A DNA stretch of 64,000 bases from Pyrrhosoma nymphula (lineage: Eukaryota; Arthropoda; Insecta; Odonata; Coenagrionidae): assembly GCA_963573305.1 (NCBI GenBank), contig OY754338.1:47519531-47583530 (forward strand), in the 5' to 3' direction. Numbering within the stretch: position 1 is the first letter of the stretch; each line of letters opens with the position of its first letter. Below are positions 11,441 to 23,419 of the stretch, piece by piece. A program made the translations under genes and the position numbers. The notes beneath the pieces were generated by a model. The model saw only the letters and a list, made by a program, of their open reading frames with translations. It did not search any database and was not told where the DNA came from.

Positions 11441-13140
11441 CGTCTCTGATTTTCCTGAAATTATAATATTCGTAACTATGATAAAATCGTAGAAAAAAGC
11501 ATTTTTTTATTTTTATCTGAGTAATAGCTGTTCAAAGTTGACCTTGCAGAAGCAAATTTCAAATTTTAATTTTTTAGGTAAATGTTTTAGTGATAATATC
11601 TAATCTCTTTTTGAATGCTTGTTTAGGGTACTTTAACTGCTCTGTCCTTCGGATGGGACGTTAAATTCTGTATCGCTTGGCGACTTTAATATTGAGTAGG
11701 CTCATTCTGACACCGGGTTTCTCCTCAATCTCCCTCCATTTCCTGTTGCAAAACATTATCCTATCTAGGAGTGGGTTTTCGATAGTTTTCCCTTCTTGTG
11801 TATTTTCCTGCATTGGGATTTTTCGACTAGGATGTAAGTCTAATAGTCCTTAAGTTTTTCCCACCCATGTACATTTCTTTTTTACACCATTTCGTGATAA
11901 TGTGTTATGCATAAAATTTGGTGTTATAATATGAATGTTGAACTACTTTTTGTACGTAAGTGTTTTGTTCTCGCCTAAATAATGTATGCATTTTTCAATT
12001 TTATGTATGCATGGACGAGGGGATAGGGAGGAAAAGGGGAATTTATAGTCTCAATGTCGCACCAATGAAGCCGACCTATTATTATTATTCCCTTAATTAT
12101 CCTTACCCTAACTTAACCTACCCCTTGGCTTTTAATGGCGCACGTGACCTTTCCTTTGTATCGCCTCCCATAAATAAAACTCTTGTAATTTTCTTGCTTA
12201 AATTAAATTAGTTATTAGAACATAACAGAGTATACTGTCTCGTTAACAGTATTTAAGCTTGTAAAATTACTTTTCAGTGATATAACAATGAAGGTTGTTA
12301 CTATGCTTGTCAACTGTGATCGATTAAGTGTTTCTCGCGCTTTTCCTATAATATATTGGCATATTTCTTCAATTCAGAATGAATGTTTTTTTCCTCAGTG
12401 TGAATTTCAACCTTAGAAAATAGTCGTGCTTTGGTTAGTCTTTAATCTCGTTTCTATATCTATTTATTCAATGCGCCAGAGTGATTCAGGATTCGGTTTG
12501 AAAATTTTTGCGCAAGCTAATTTAAGAGACTTACTGGTCAGTTATTCTTTCGCTCAGTGAACTTAAGTAGACTCGTAATATGAAAAACTCTAGTCACTCG
12601 CCCCTTCTTGTTGTGAGCCTCTAAACCTTTATTTTGGCTTTATTTTATCTCTAATTTGGTCGAGTGCTTCTGAAAACTCTCCGTCGTTCAATTTTGCATG
12701 ACTCAGCTTTGCTTTAGCATTTTGTCCGGCCTCCGTTGAATCTACGAAATGGTTTTTTTCCTGCGTATTCTCGCAGTTTTTAGCTTCCCAATGTGTATGT
12801 TATCTTGGTTCATCTCATAATCATTGCATCTTCGCTAACTTAGCTTTTTCTTTTAGCGATATTCCTCTCATATGGAATAGATGTAGGTATATGCACACCG
12901 CTGCTGGGCAATTCTCAAAGACGTTTAGCTCAGTGCCTAGTAAAATTAATACTTAATTGACTTAGTAGTATTTTCTTGTATGAATATAATATCAGCACTC
13001 ACTGGAAATTATATGCTTATCGTCATAGCAGGACAGTTTTCTCCTCATTGCGGATGATTGGGACCCATATTTCTGTTTTTTTTTCTGAAGCGGAATTTTT
13101 ATAAAGGGAAAGTAATCAGCCTGAGAGTAGTTAGTGCCGA
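11441..13140. other. no gene or element recognised
   Basis: AT-rich sequence with only short frames. A small TAT/TTA triplet run lies near 12078-12090. Confidence 0.5.
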
Positions 13141-13147
13141 AACTGGT

Positions 13148-13341
13148 AATTATTAATCAGCCAAGACACTGAAGGAAACAAATAATCAGAAAATAACAAA
13201 TAATTATAATGATTACAAATAGCATTAGATTTGCTTGAATAGAAATTTCATTTTCAAGACTTTGAAGGAAACAAATGATCAGCCAGGACACGGATGGAGG
13301 AAATTAATCAAAAGATATTTAATAATCATAATAACAAATGA
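13148..13341. repeat. diverged direct repeat, period about 119
   Basis: 'aatcagccaagacactgaag' near 13154 returns as 'gatcagccaggacacggatg' near 13276. Each is followed by a similar 'aataatcataataacaaat'-type stretch. Two copies, noncoding. Confidence 0.5.
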
Positions 13342-13824
13342 AAATTTCGGAAATCTCGTGGAGTATTATCCCGTATGATCAATGTTTTGTTATTTTTTTA
13401 AAACTCTGTGAGAATCCCTTCATATTGCGGTGCTCGCCTTGTCTTTAACAATTTCACTGGCACTCGAATTCGACAAAAAGCTTTAAAAGTTTTCACTGTC
13501 CGCTACGTGAGTGGAAGTTCTTAAGAGTGTAAAAAATCCCTTTTCCTTTGTCAACCAGTATCTAAAATTTACGACGAGGGCCAATCCATTCTATTAATCG
13601 TCGTGGTTCGAGAATTATTTATGAGGGTTTACCAAAGCGGTCCGAAATACTTTACAGTGTAACCATCTCTGTGTAAACGAACATTTTTCCGCAGTGCTTA
13701 CAGGGGCCGAGATTTATTTGTTATTTAAAAAAATAGTAATATTATGGTCGCTGCAAAGAGGTCTCTATTGGAATTCTCTGCGTTCCCATTCTTTTGCGTC
13801 GACTGCGTGCGTCCATTAATCACG

Positions 13825-14095
13825 AGATACGCGGGTGACTCTGTACAAAAGATAAATAGCTCGTCTTTTTCTCTCGCTGAGCGTCTCCACGGGAGAGCTA
13901 TCTCTCTGGGTGAAGGAAAAATCCTGCGGATATCCTTCCGGATGCCGTGTATTGTATTGCTCACGAGGAAGGGGATTCTCTTGGTAAAGCCCTCCGCCAT
14001 AACCCCCGCGATATCCAAGCGATCCTTCCACTGACGGACGAAGCTCGCACTTTCCCACAGTAATGTTCCCCCAACATTGATCGGTGATTGCCAAT
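13825..14095 (-). CDS. possible coding exon, unknown product
   Basis: This is the weakly best candidate for host coding sequence. One minus-strand frame gives a glycine/tyrosine-rich segment (GYRGGYGGGLYQENPLP) followed by charged residues ending near VSRD and a stop. A second minus frame (13725-14135, 136 residues) and a plus frame (13744-14034) are also open, so composition may explain all three. A pyrimidine-containing AG (cgtccgtcag) precedes the Gly-rich segment at about 14032 and could be an acceptor. GTGAGC donor-like sites occur downstream. No family is recognised. It may be a noncoding CpG-rich patch instead. Confidence 0.2.
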
Positions 14096-14135
14096 TGAGG
14101 CCTTCATAACGAAAGGATGAAAGTTTCACACTCAA

Positions 14136-16150
14136 TAAGACGGTTCCTTGCCCTCAGGCTTTTATTCTCGCCAGTAAGAGTTATGTCTGTTGTTTATGGC
14201 GAACTTTTTCTGTAAACTATTTTACCAAAACATTTCTTAAACTACTAGTTTGCTCACTGCTAAGCTTCTCCGTAAAAGCTGTTTTTATAGAATTTTGTTT
14301 GCAATTAAGATCTCTGTGTTTCCTCAAGTTGATTGTTATAATGTTTTATGGAGAGTAAAATAATATAATTATGGTTGACTCACCATTTTAACTAACTATA
14401 AATTATTCTGCGTTTTTATTTAACAAGGAAGGATCATTAAATATAAATACGATTTTTATCGCTATAATTAATACTATGATTGAATACATAAAACTATTTT
14501 ATTCCTTACAAAGAACTCATTTGAGGTACTAGTTAAATTGAAATGCACACATTTTAACTAGCATTGTAATAAAACTTTTATGGGAAATTTCACCATAAAT
14601 GACTAGTTTCGTTATTTTATCTTGCCGTCAAGTATTATTACCCTGGCCTTGTTATGTACTTGCATTGATAATATCTTAATACGTATATTCCCTTGACCAT
14701 TGTAGGAAATTCATATTTATTGTTGTTGATTTAGCACGAAAAAGCCATAATTTCTGCATTTTTTCCTTAAATATTTCCTGAGTATGATTCTTCACATGAT
14801 ATCAGTTGTTTTTTCTAATAAAATGCAAGCTAATGGTTAATTAAATCTTTTCGGTCATTTTATCAGCGAAATTGATCTATAAAAGAATAACTAAGCGCCT
14901 TAATAATCGTGTCAGAATCACTCGGTGAAATGAGCGTCGACATTTGTTCATTATGCCCTTTCGTTTATCACTTAAACTTCGCGTGGAACTGGAATTTCGG
15001 TTTTAAAAAAAGCAAGCGTTGTTAACTCTCCGTGATCTCTGTGGACGATTTTCCTCTCTCTCTCTCCTTGGTCGTTCAACTCGGGTGTTGCGTGAAAAGG
15101 TGCCGTTATCCTCACGTTCTTGTTATCCGTTTTACGGCGCTCCCTTCCCTATACATATTTAAAGACATCCATTCTACCTTGGGGTGGTCCGATGTTTCAC
15201 TCTCTTTCTTTATTGGATGGCGCTCACCCTTGCGGAATATCACGTGATTTTTCCCCACTCCCTGACACTGTGGATCGTATAGAAGATTCGGGATAAAATA
15301 AAAAAGAGAGATACTTATAACATCATCCTCAGCAGTCATCGAGCCTGAGTTTGAATTTTAACGTTAACACGATATGTTTTTTTTACTTGTGCACGAAAAG
15401 TACGACCCTTTGGGTAGAATTTTTTGAGAATTATGTGATAATTATCAAACAAAAAATTATTACGACTTGTGGAGAGCAAAGAAATGTCTATGTACTGTAA
15501 GCGTTTGAACCGTACCTGAGTATTTGTTTTTAAATTGTTTAATTTGGTATAGTTTTTGTTTAAATGTTTTCATTTATTTTAGTGTTCACATGTTTGATTG
15601 TTAAAATGTTTTGGGTTGCGAAGGTTTTGTTTTGGGAGGGGAGTGGGGTTGTTAAGGGAGGAGGAGAGCAGGTCTGGAAGCTGCTCTGCATGAGTAAAAA
15701 GAAGTTTAGCATAAAGAAAACAGAAACTAGGTGTTTCTAATTTGTACACTCCGTCCGACGCTACAGTACCAACCTAACCTTGATCTAAACGAATGGAAAA
15801 CAATATTACTTTGCAAAAGCTGAATATAACGAAAAGCACTACCGTAAAATTTGGCAATGAAAGCGATTAATGCCTGTTTCCTACTGGTTAGGCCTCAGAG
15901 TAAATTAACATGCAGATTATCATGGATAAAGTGGAGGTTAATCTGATTCAAGGTATCTAACATAAATTAGTTTGAAAATAATTGCATTTCACCTGATACA
16001 TTAGAAAAATTTCATTAGTAGAAAAGGATTAAAAACACCGTTAACAGGAGCAGGGTATGTGTTGGCCCCGCATAGGTACACTAGTTATATTTCCCTTGGA
16101 TGAGTCGATGAATTACTACTGTCTTATCTTACACATGCATTACTGCAACA
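14136..16150. other. no gene or element recognised
   Basis: AT-rich sequence with a short CT run near 15053-15068 and frames below 80 residues without motifs. Confidence 0.5.
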
Positions 16151-16155
16151 TGACT

Positions 16156-16440
16156 TTAAAAGCATGCTTTTTCAAAATCAACAGCAGTAGTCATCATTCC
16201 TAAATTCGCTTGCTGCATCTCTCCGCTGCGTTCTCTATTTACATCCAGCCGCTTTACTCCTTCATGAATTCTCGTTTTGACATCCTTCATGACTTGCTCC
16301 ATGTATTCTATCCTTGGCTTTCCTCGATAATTCTTCCCATTCTTTGCTTTCCCCGTCATAGTTGTCTGAACAGTGTTATGCCTCCTAATATGTCCATTTA
16401 TTTTGTCTCCACTACTTTGCAGAGTTTTCATTAAGAATCT
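16156..16440 (-). pseudogene. LINE ORF2 C-terminal fragment
   Basis: The minus frame encodes GKNYRGKPRIEYMEQVMKDV followed by HEGVKRL. This matches the region after the reverse-transcriptase thumb of non-LTR retrotransposons (RGRPR.....Q...D). It aligns closely with the LINE interrupted at 48410/53674. The piece lacks the endonuclease and RT catalytic parts and is inactive. Such an ORF2 would nick DNA and reverse-transcribe the element RNA at the nick. Confidence 0.8.
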
Positions 16441-17570
16441 TTTCCTTCCAACTCTTCGTAGGACTTCTTCTTTGGTGATTTCCTTTGTCCATTTAATTTA
16501 CATTATTATTTTATATAAGTAATTAAATAATTCTTCTTATAATTAATTATAACATCGGAATGCCTAATATGTTCGCAAATTCTGAAACTAACATTGTGCA
16601 CTACCAGTTTATCCGGGATGAATTTGGCATACGTACGTACAATTATTACTTGTTTAACATTCGATGCATAATGTTGACAGCGACCGTAGTGCCCACTATT
16701 GATTTAAAGCGGAACATAAATTATTGTGTGTGAGGAAGATCCACGACTTGAATTCATTGGCCTCAGTTAATTTCCATAGGGACTTCCGTTCATCGAATGA
16801 AAATGCCCAACAAGTTTCAGGAAGCACGGGGAAGGGTTCATCCGATTATTAAGTTACAGCGGTGGAGTTGGGAAACCCAGGGTTAGCGTGTCCCTTAAAC
16901 ACGAAACCAGTCACGCAGTCTTCTACTCCCATCTTAAATTCCCGGAAATATGTTGAGGTTGAATTGAAACATGTTTAAATCATCGGCTTGATAATTCTTC
17001 TCATGAGAAAGAGAGAGATTGTTTACCACTCTTGTGAATTCCAGTAGATTTATAAGTGCTTTTAAGTGTTTCCAAGTTTGTTGCCGTATTACGCCAAGTT
17101 GGCGCCAGCATTTCGCCACAGTTCTTGTGATTTACTATGCTCAGTTACAAAACTCCTTTAGTGATGTTGGAAACCTAGAATAAGTTTATCAGCTGGAAAA
17201 AACTAACTCAACGACACCGTGGATTTTTTTTTGTCTGCTCGGAGAAACATCCTACAACATTGTAGTTATTTACGTAAAAGGCCATTGGAAATGGGCCAAA
17301 ATGGAATATGATAATTGATTGGAAGAGAGTAGATGGATGATTGGAAGAGAGTAGTGAATTTTTAAGTAATTAATCTCTAGTGCTACGGAATAAATTATTG
17401 CTTTTTCAAAAAAATAACAATTCTACAGTGAAGGTTTCCATTCATGTTACTAAAAGCATCCAATGGTTGAAGTTCCTAATTCTGAAACTATTTTGCCTGC
17501 CGTATATTTTATTTTCATTTTGGACTCTTAAGAAAACTCCTTGATGGTGTATCCAACTTAGTGTGGATAT
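16441..17570. other. no gene or element recognised
   Basis: AT-rich sequence. A short tandem phrase 'gattggaagagagtag' occurs twice near 17318-17352. Confidence 0.5.
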
Positions 17571-17988
17571 ATCTACATCTACATACTACCCCGCAAGCCG
17601 CCTCAATAGGCGTGTGGCGGGGGGTGTTAGGACACCAGCCGTTTACATATAAAAAGGAAACGCTCTAATGAAATTACGCCTAGCATTTGTTATAGTCCCT
17701 TATTGTTCGGGGGAAAAACGAATTCCCATACCTATCCGTTCGGCAAAATATCTCTCTTAATTTATCGTTTCTGTCGGACCTGGAAATATAGTGGGGTTCT
17801 AATATGATGTTCTCCGTGTCGCTCTGAAAGATATCTATTCTCAATTGTTCAAGCAATCTAAGCCTAGCGCGCAGCCTCCGAGTCTCTAGCGGCTCCCAGC
17901 CTAATTCGTTTAACATCTGTGTAACGCTGTCTGTACGCCCGTAGCAGTTTTTGACGAAACTGCTACGGGCGTACAGACAGCGTTGCAT
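17571..17988 (-). pseudogene. LINE ORF2 C-terminus plus 3' end, 5' truncated
   Basis: The minus frame from 17988 to 17680 encodes YGRTDSVTQMLNE, LGWEPLETRRLRARLRLLEQ and FCRTDRYGNSFFPRTIRD. This is the typical C-terminal end of a jockey/CR1-like LINE ORF2, after the catalytic domain. The stop is followed by a short 3' part (about 17571-17660). Similar 3' ends occur at 55588-55670 and near 6700. The copy is 5' truncated, as is normal for LINEs, and its 5' border is a perfect fold-back (see the palindrome at 17924-17985). Confidence 0.85.
17924..17985. repeat. perfect 28-bp-arm palindrome at LINE 5' border
   Basis: Arms 17924-17951 and 17958-17985 are perfect reverse complements around a 6-base spacer (ttgacg). 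The arms are LINE coding sequence, so the 5' border of the copy is an inverted duplication of its own end. This is consistent with template switching or snap-back priming at integration. Confidence 0.9.
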
Positions 17989-20390
17989 TTATGATGCTGC
18001 CATATGGAAAATAAGTTTCATTTACAAGACAATTGGGTGAAACTGCTTGCGCATATCAATCATAGAAATATCATTCATTAATATAGCATTCTCTCGTTAA
18101 AATGGCGATGTTTTGATTTTATTTTGAAATTAAAACTGGTTACATGAGACTACAACAAATTGGAAGTCACGTGAAAAATGACAAACTTAGCTGCCATTTA
18201 AAGTTAATATTTCAATGCCATGGCTGCACTCATATCGTGGTTTTTTTTCAGTGCCGAATGAATCTTACGATTAGTTGACTTAAGAGAATCAACAAATATG
18301 GAGATTTTTTTCTTGGCATAATTTAATTTTGTTGACATTTGCTGTGCAAACTCGTAACTCAAGACCAAATTTCTATCATTATATAAATCCTTTTTATATG
18401 CTATTCCTAAATTATACGAGCATATCCATTTGAGTCGATATTTTGTAAAGTAGTAATGGATTATCCTATTGGGTGAGTATAACCTCTTTGGGACTTCAAT
18501 ATCGAAATCAATATTATTTCACTCTGCTAAAAATCCGGAGTATTAATAATCACATTTTGTTACTTATATTTCATTTGGAATATTAAATATTTGTGAACGA
18601 AAGAGTTTTCATATTTTATCAGTAATGGATTCTTAAGTTCGGGTTTTATATGTGTAAAAAGTAGTTTCATGAACATATTATGACTATTATCTCTTCGATC
18701 CCTTATTAATTTCTTTAAAAATGTATTAGAATCGGTTTGACATGGGGTGTTATAAACTGGTTAGCTGGTGTTGGATATGAATGATAGTAGAAAATGATGA
18801 GGTAAGTCTAAAGAAGAAAGAAAGTCTTAATGTTGAACGTATTAGGGAAAGTCCATAGTGACTGCAATAATTAAAACATATGAGAAATCCAACATTTTCG
18901 TGTGTTTTTTTTATTTTTGCTGCTTACTCTTAGGGCATCCCTTAGCTACTGGACAGCAAAAATAAAATTCTAAAAATACCTATAAGTCGTCAAATATATA
19001 TTTATGAAATAATTTTACTAGCACAATGATTAAATTCGAATACATATTTATATGGTAACCAGACTTTACATTAATTTATATTTTTCTTTCTTAACAGGTA
19101 AGATTCTGTCATCCCAAGCTTTGGAGTGATTACCGAAAGTTTCCAGGCCATACATTCTCAGTGAGTGGTTATTTCGTGATATTTATTATTACAGGTAATC
19201 TACCGGGAATGGTAGGTTTAAATGTGAGTAAAAATCCTCTACATTTTTACATGTGCAGGGCCCTATCTACCAACAATATTTATTTCTTCCTCTCAGCGTA
19301 CGTCTGCATCAACCGTTCGCCCCTCATTACCTATCCAACCACCTTCTTTGCCTCCTCCTAATATCATCCAGAAGCTTCCGCTCCTCACCTACCATACCAA
19401 GGACTTCCTCGTTTGTCTTCCTTTCCGTCCACCGCACCTTCTCCATCTTCGTCCTCTTTTCTCCAAGTCCACATTTTTGCCCCACATTGTTGCCCTATAT
19501 TCCGCATTAAGCTTTCACCGGCCTCCTCCTAATGTTTACTCACGTAATTATATCCATGCAATAATAACGCACATATGTGATCCTCATCCAGTAATCTTTT
19601 ATTGCTTTGTAACTCAAAGCATTTATGTGCATACCTTTTCCAAAAAGGAGTAGCGGTTTGGTGAAAAGGGAGCATAAACCGCTCAAATTATGGAGCAGGG
19701 GTGTGCCGTTATGAATTACGTTGACTCAGGCGTGATTTTTGTAAAGGCTGAATATATTGGGCGATTCCACTCCATGGCCGTGGCACAACCATTTTCTACT
19801 CTCTCGATTTTTTACTCAAAGAAAGACTGCGCTACGAAAATATTTCTCGCAAATCTTTAGCCTTTTATAATAATAGATGTTAAAATTGGAACCATTTAGA
19901 AATTAGTGATATTTTCTTAAGAAGAATACAACAGTATGCGTTTTCATTTAAAGTTTTGCTACATCTATCCCGAGCTTATGGAGTAGTTTAATTTTACCTA
20001 GCTTTTAAAAATTTGATTCACATTAGGGCCTAAAAACTCTGTTAATTCTTTGAAAAGATCAACCTGAATTCAACTGAACAGTCGTCCCTTAGGACTATAC
20101 GTATAATACTTAAGTTTTTATTTGTGGCACACGACCACGGCAAGATGGAGCAGCAAAAACAGAAAGGTGAAAGTCCTTTTAGGTTGATATTTCTATCCAG
20201 TTCAAAACTTCGCCTTTCAAAATCAAAAATGATTTGTGGGGTTTTTGCTAACATAATAAATAAGGGCGAACATAATCGCGTTCCTGCTTTGAGAATGGCG
20301 CGCGGGGAGGTACTGAGGTCGATCTCCACATGCGCCGATTGCAGAATTAACCTAAAGGATGACTTATCCTGAACTATGAACAGAGTTAGG
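17989..20390. other. no gene or element recognised
   Basis: AT-rich sequence with frames up to about 100 residues (for example 19348-19653) rich in proline, serine and phenylalanine and with no family resemblance. Confidence 0.5.
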
Positions 20391-20399
20391 GGAATGAAC

Positions 20400-20870
20400 T
20401 ATGGGCAGAGCTCGGACAACTTTGCAGAGCCCGAACGTCTTTCGGACTAATGAAGATAGAATTTGCAATTTTCCTCTGGTAAAATATTTATTGCTACCTA
20501 GGTTTCGAAGTATGCACTACATCATCATCAGGTACCTGACCTGATTGATCTTATGATGGTGTAGTGCATCGAAATCTAGTCCGCTTTAAATCTATTTTAC
20601 CAGTTGAAAATTGCAATCTATTTTACCAGTGGAAAATTGCAATTTCTGTTTTCATTTTGCTGAAATTTCACCATATCACGCCTGACACTTTTCTTTTTGC
20701 CTTTCGGACACACTAGTAGTGCATGTATTCCGTATTTATTGGTTTCTAGCAAAATACGTATCACTATTTATACTCTAAGCTTCGAAAACATCCTCTTACT
20801 AACATCGCTCTATACGCGGAACACGAAGAATGTGTTCCCACATTTAAGAATTCTTTCTCTCACTCCCTCT
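20400..20870 (+). repeat. dispersed repeat copy 1, split by a fold-back insertion
   Basis: 'ttgcagagcccgaacgtctt' (20421) and 'tagtagtgcatgtattccgt' (20715) followed by 'ggaacacgaagaatgtgttc' match the second copy at 23065-23275 ('attgcggagcccgaacgtat', 'tagttgtgcattcattccgt', 'ggaacacgaagaagagattt'). In this copy the halves are separated by the 253-bp insertion at 20448-20700. The class of the repeat is unknown. Confidence 0.7.
20448..20700. mobile_element. 253-bp Penelope-like fold-back insertion, 9-bp target duplication
   Basis: CTTTCGGAC flanks it on both sides (20439-20447 and 20701-20709), and removing the insert restores the dispersed repeat. The two halves are inverted arms of roughly 75 bases around about 20525-20570. 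On the minus strand the left arm has CTGATGA (ending at 20533) then GTAGTGCATACTTC then GAAAC, a hammerhead-type core. The right arm has a decayed equivalent (GATGGTGTAGTGCATC then GAAA). The outer parts share 'taaatct.ttt.ccagt.gaaaa.tgca' with the locus at 24795-24895. It has no protein, so it would be non-autonomous. Confidence 0.7.
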
Positions 20871-21179
20871 TTCCCCGCCTGGGAATAACAAAATGCGCGT
20901 TCTACTGCGAGGGATGAAGATCTTGCTTGGGCAATTAATGGGAGGGGCGAAGGTAACCGCGCTCAGGGGATTGCGAGACGGGTGAGAAGGAAGCAAAGTT
21001 CATTTAGACCCCCGAGGCGCGGAGCAGAGCTCCCGAGTTTCCATCCAATTTCTCAATTTGAAATGGACCACACGGGTGGGCGCATCGGCGTGTCTACTCC
21101 TCACCATGGATCTTGAACACATCAGCAAATGAAAACGCTGCGACGTTGAAAACATGTGGAAATATCACTCCGCAGAAGT

Positions 21180-21378
21180 TTCAAGGGACCAGTTCCTGTG
21201 AGTGTGTGTTCGGCTCCCTATCCGAGGGTCGCCGGTTCGAGACCAAATGACGGAAAATATTTTACTCTCTTGGGAAAAACATTTGGCTCTTTCGGATTTT
21301 TCTGGTTCGAGCCAACGGGGGTTTTCTGCGTGCTACTACTAACTCCCCGGCCCTACTGAGAGGCAGCAGTCTCAGCTG
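21180..21378 (+). mobile_element. tRNA-derived SINE
   Basis: The head has TGTGAGTGTGTGTTCGGCTC as degenerate A-box region and GCCGGTTCGAGACC as a clear B box. A second 'ggttcgagcc' occurs in the body, followed by 'gggttttctgcgtgctacta', a T-rich stretch and 'aggcagcagtctcagc'. No target duplication was resolved. Confidence 0.6.
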
Positions 21379-21639
21379 AAGGTACTGATGGCTCGGGTCA
21401 AGATGATCGCTTCGGTATCAACAGCCACAGCTTTCGACGGGAGTGAATTTTACGGAATCTGCCGGAGTATTGAGAATATGGAAGACAACGTGAAACCACC
21501 ACATTAGTCTCCCTATAAGGTCTAGTCTTACATTCAGCAATATACGACGTGAAAGCATTCCTCCCGGTAAAATATTCCGGAGGTAAAAGAGCCCCCCAAT
21601 CTGATCTCTTAAGAGGGGAACATCAGCCAGAGCGGACAA

Positions 21640-21770
21640 ATGCAGCATAGGGGCATGGAACGGGAAAAATTTAAGGGTGAGCGGAAAGCTGGAGAAAGCG
21701 AAGATGGAGAGGTTGGGGGTAGACTATCTGGGTGTCAGCTTGAAACCTATCATGAAAACGAATAGATCTA
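21640..21770 (+). pseudogene. LINE ORF2 endonuclease N-terminal scrap
   Basis: The plus frame encodes GAWNGKNLRVS then GKLEKAKMERLGVDYLGVS. This matches the start of APE-type endonuclease domains in non-LTR ORF2 (ATWNVRTL...GKL......M.R..IDILG.SE), including the asparagine of the WN motif. The catalytic glutamate that should follow is replaced or lost, and the copy breaks off after about 40 residues. Confidence 0.7.
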
Positions 21771-23050
21771 TGACCTATAATAGATGTATGAAAATTACCC
21801 AGAGATCGTTTCGGTTTGCATTTTCGTTTTTCATCCACGTTTCGTTTTTCAGTATTTCCGTGGGTATTAGTTGTTATCACTAGAGGCAGCCAACAATTTA
21901 GGTCTTTTGCGTCCTATGGGTTTGACTGTTTGAAGAGGTTTATTTTGGAGTTGGAGGAAGGGTGGAAATAAACTCATAAAGTATCTGAGGAGCTCACAAT
22001 TCAGCGTACGGTACAAAATTAGTAATCGGGATTTCACCGTCGGGAATTCTCCACCATTTCCGGGATTAAAATCCGGTCAATCGGCCTGTAGGTACTCTTC
22101 TTACCTCGACCAACTAGATTCACTGCAGCTATCTTCAAGAAAGTGATCTCTATCATTTAGCAACTGTATTTATTTGTTAATAACTAGGCAATGCCAATTA
22201 AAGTTAAATATTGTCGTGTCCCTTGCCACCCCTGGTCCATGGACATGGCTCACGGTCTCTTTGCGCCGTATTTTTCCACATTTGCATCATCTCTTCTTGA
22301 CTCAGCACGAGCTATTTGTAAATTAAATGGACATATTTAATTGATTTTAGTATATCTTGGTTTCTATCGCTGAGTAGGTAAGGCACTTGCTTGTGGAATT
22401 AGAATTCTAAAATTGAAAAATTGGATGAGGTGGGAACTAGTATTAATTGGTCAGACAATCAATTACATTGAGAGAACAAAGATAGAGGCCAGGCCATGCT
22501 CTTCGCCTGGCCAGGGCATATAACAATCAATTCGCGAAATGATTGAAGCATATTTTCTGCCGCGTCAAATAGTCTAATACAAACCTAGGATGACAAGGTT
22601 ATCCTTCCATGCATATCCCAGTTGGCAATAAATTCTATCCCACCCGTGAAGATAATAACGCCACTTACTGCCTGATTAAAACTATCGCGGATCATGCCAA
22701 TAGTTAATGTTATACCTTGGGGACATTTTCCGCATCAAGAGTTGGTTAAAATCGTATCTCCTCCAGTGATGGAGACTTCTTCTATGGAGTAATGATGGGT
22801 TCTTAGAGGAAGTTCCGTCATTTATTACTTAAGAATTTCTTCTGGAAGCGTGGGTGGGGTTCGGATATCTCTGATAGTGAACTTGGAAGTGATAGGAGGT
22901 AAATGAATCGCGAAATACCTTCTTAGAGCGTGTAGAGCTCTCCATTGATGCTACCTCTACGCTCTGGCTATAGGACGATTTTTACTAGGGCGTGATTTTA
23001 AAGACGTATACATGTCAAAGAGTGTACAATTAAATTGGTAGAGACGATGT
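21771..23050. other. no gene recognised
   Basis: A small hairpin lies at 22490-22515 (ggccaggc...gcctggcc). A short inverted pair (agagcgtgtagag / cctctacgctct) lies near 22925-22966. Nothing coding. Confidence 0.5.
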
Positions 23051-23290
23051 ATTGAACAAATTGACAACATTGCGGAGCCCGAACGTATTTTTGGGCAATC
23101 TAGTTGTGCATTCATTCCGTATTTAAAGATCTTTATCTAAAGACCTATTCAGTGATCTTTATCTAAAACACTCGACGCTTCGAGACGATCCTCCTATGAA
23201 CAGCTACAACAGCACCTCTGGAACACGAAGAAGAGATTTCTTTATACTCTTACGTAAGGATTCCTTTATATTCTTTTATCCTAAGGATGG
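23050..23290 (+). repeat. dispersed repeat copy 2 (uninterrupted)
   Basis: Intact counterpart of the repeat at 20400-20870. It serves as the empty-site reference for the insertion there. It begins near 'attgcggagcccgaacgtat' and ends near 'ggaacacgaagaagagattt'. No coding potential. Confidence 0.65.
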
Positions 23291-23299
23291 CTTTAACTT

Positions 23300-23370
23300 G
23301 GTAAACCTTTGGATTTTAATCAACTCTTGACGTGGAAAGTACTCCGAAAGAACTTTTTTTATCAACTTCA
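23300..23370 (+). repeat. short dispersed repeat shared with 54345-54410
   Basis: 'ggattttaatcaactcttga' followed by cgtggaaag and cccgaaag-like text matches 'ggattttaatcagtccttga' plus cacgtaaaa at 54355. Class unknown. Confidence 0.45.
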
Positions 23371-23419
23371 TTTGATATCAATACGATACTACTGCTAAAA
23401 TATTTTTTTTAACTCCCTA

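Noticed and set aside
15755..15785. Promoter or transposon terminus (ccaacctaacct)
   Set aside because: Short common motif without flanking structure.
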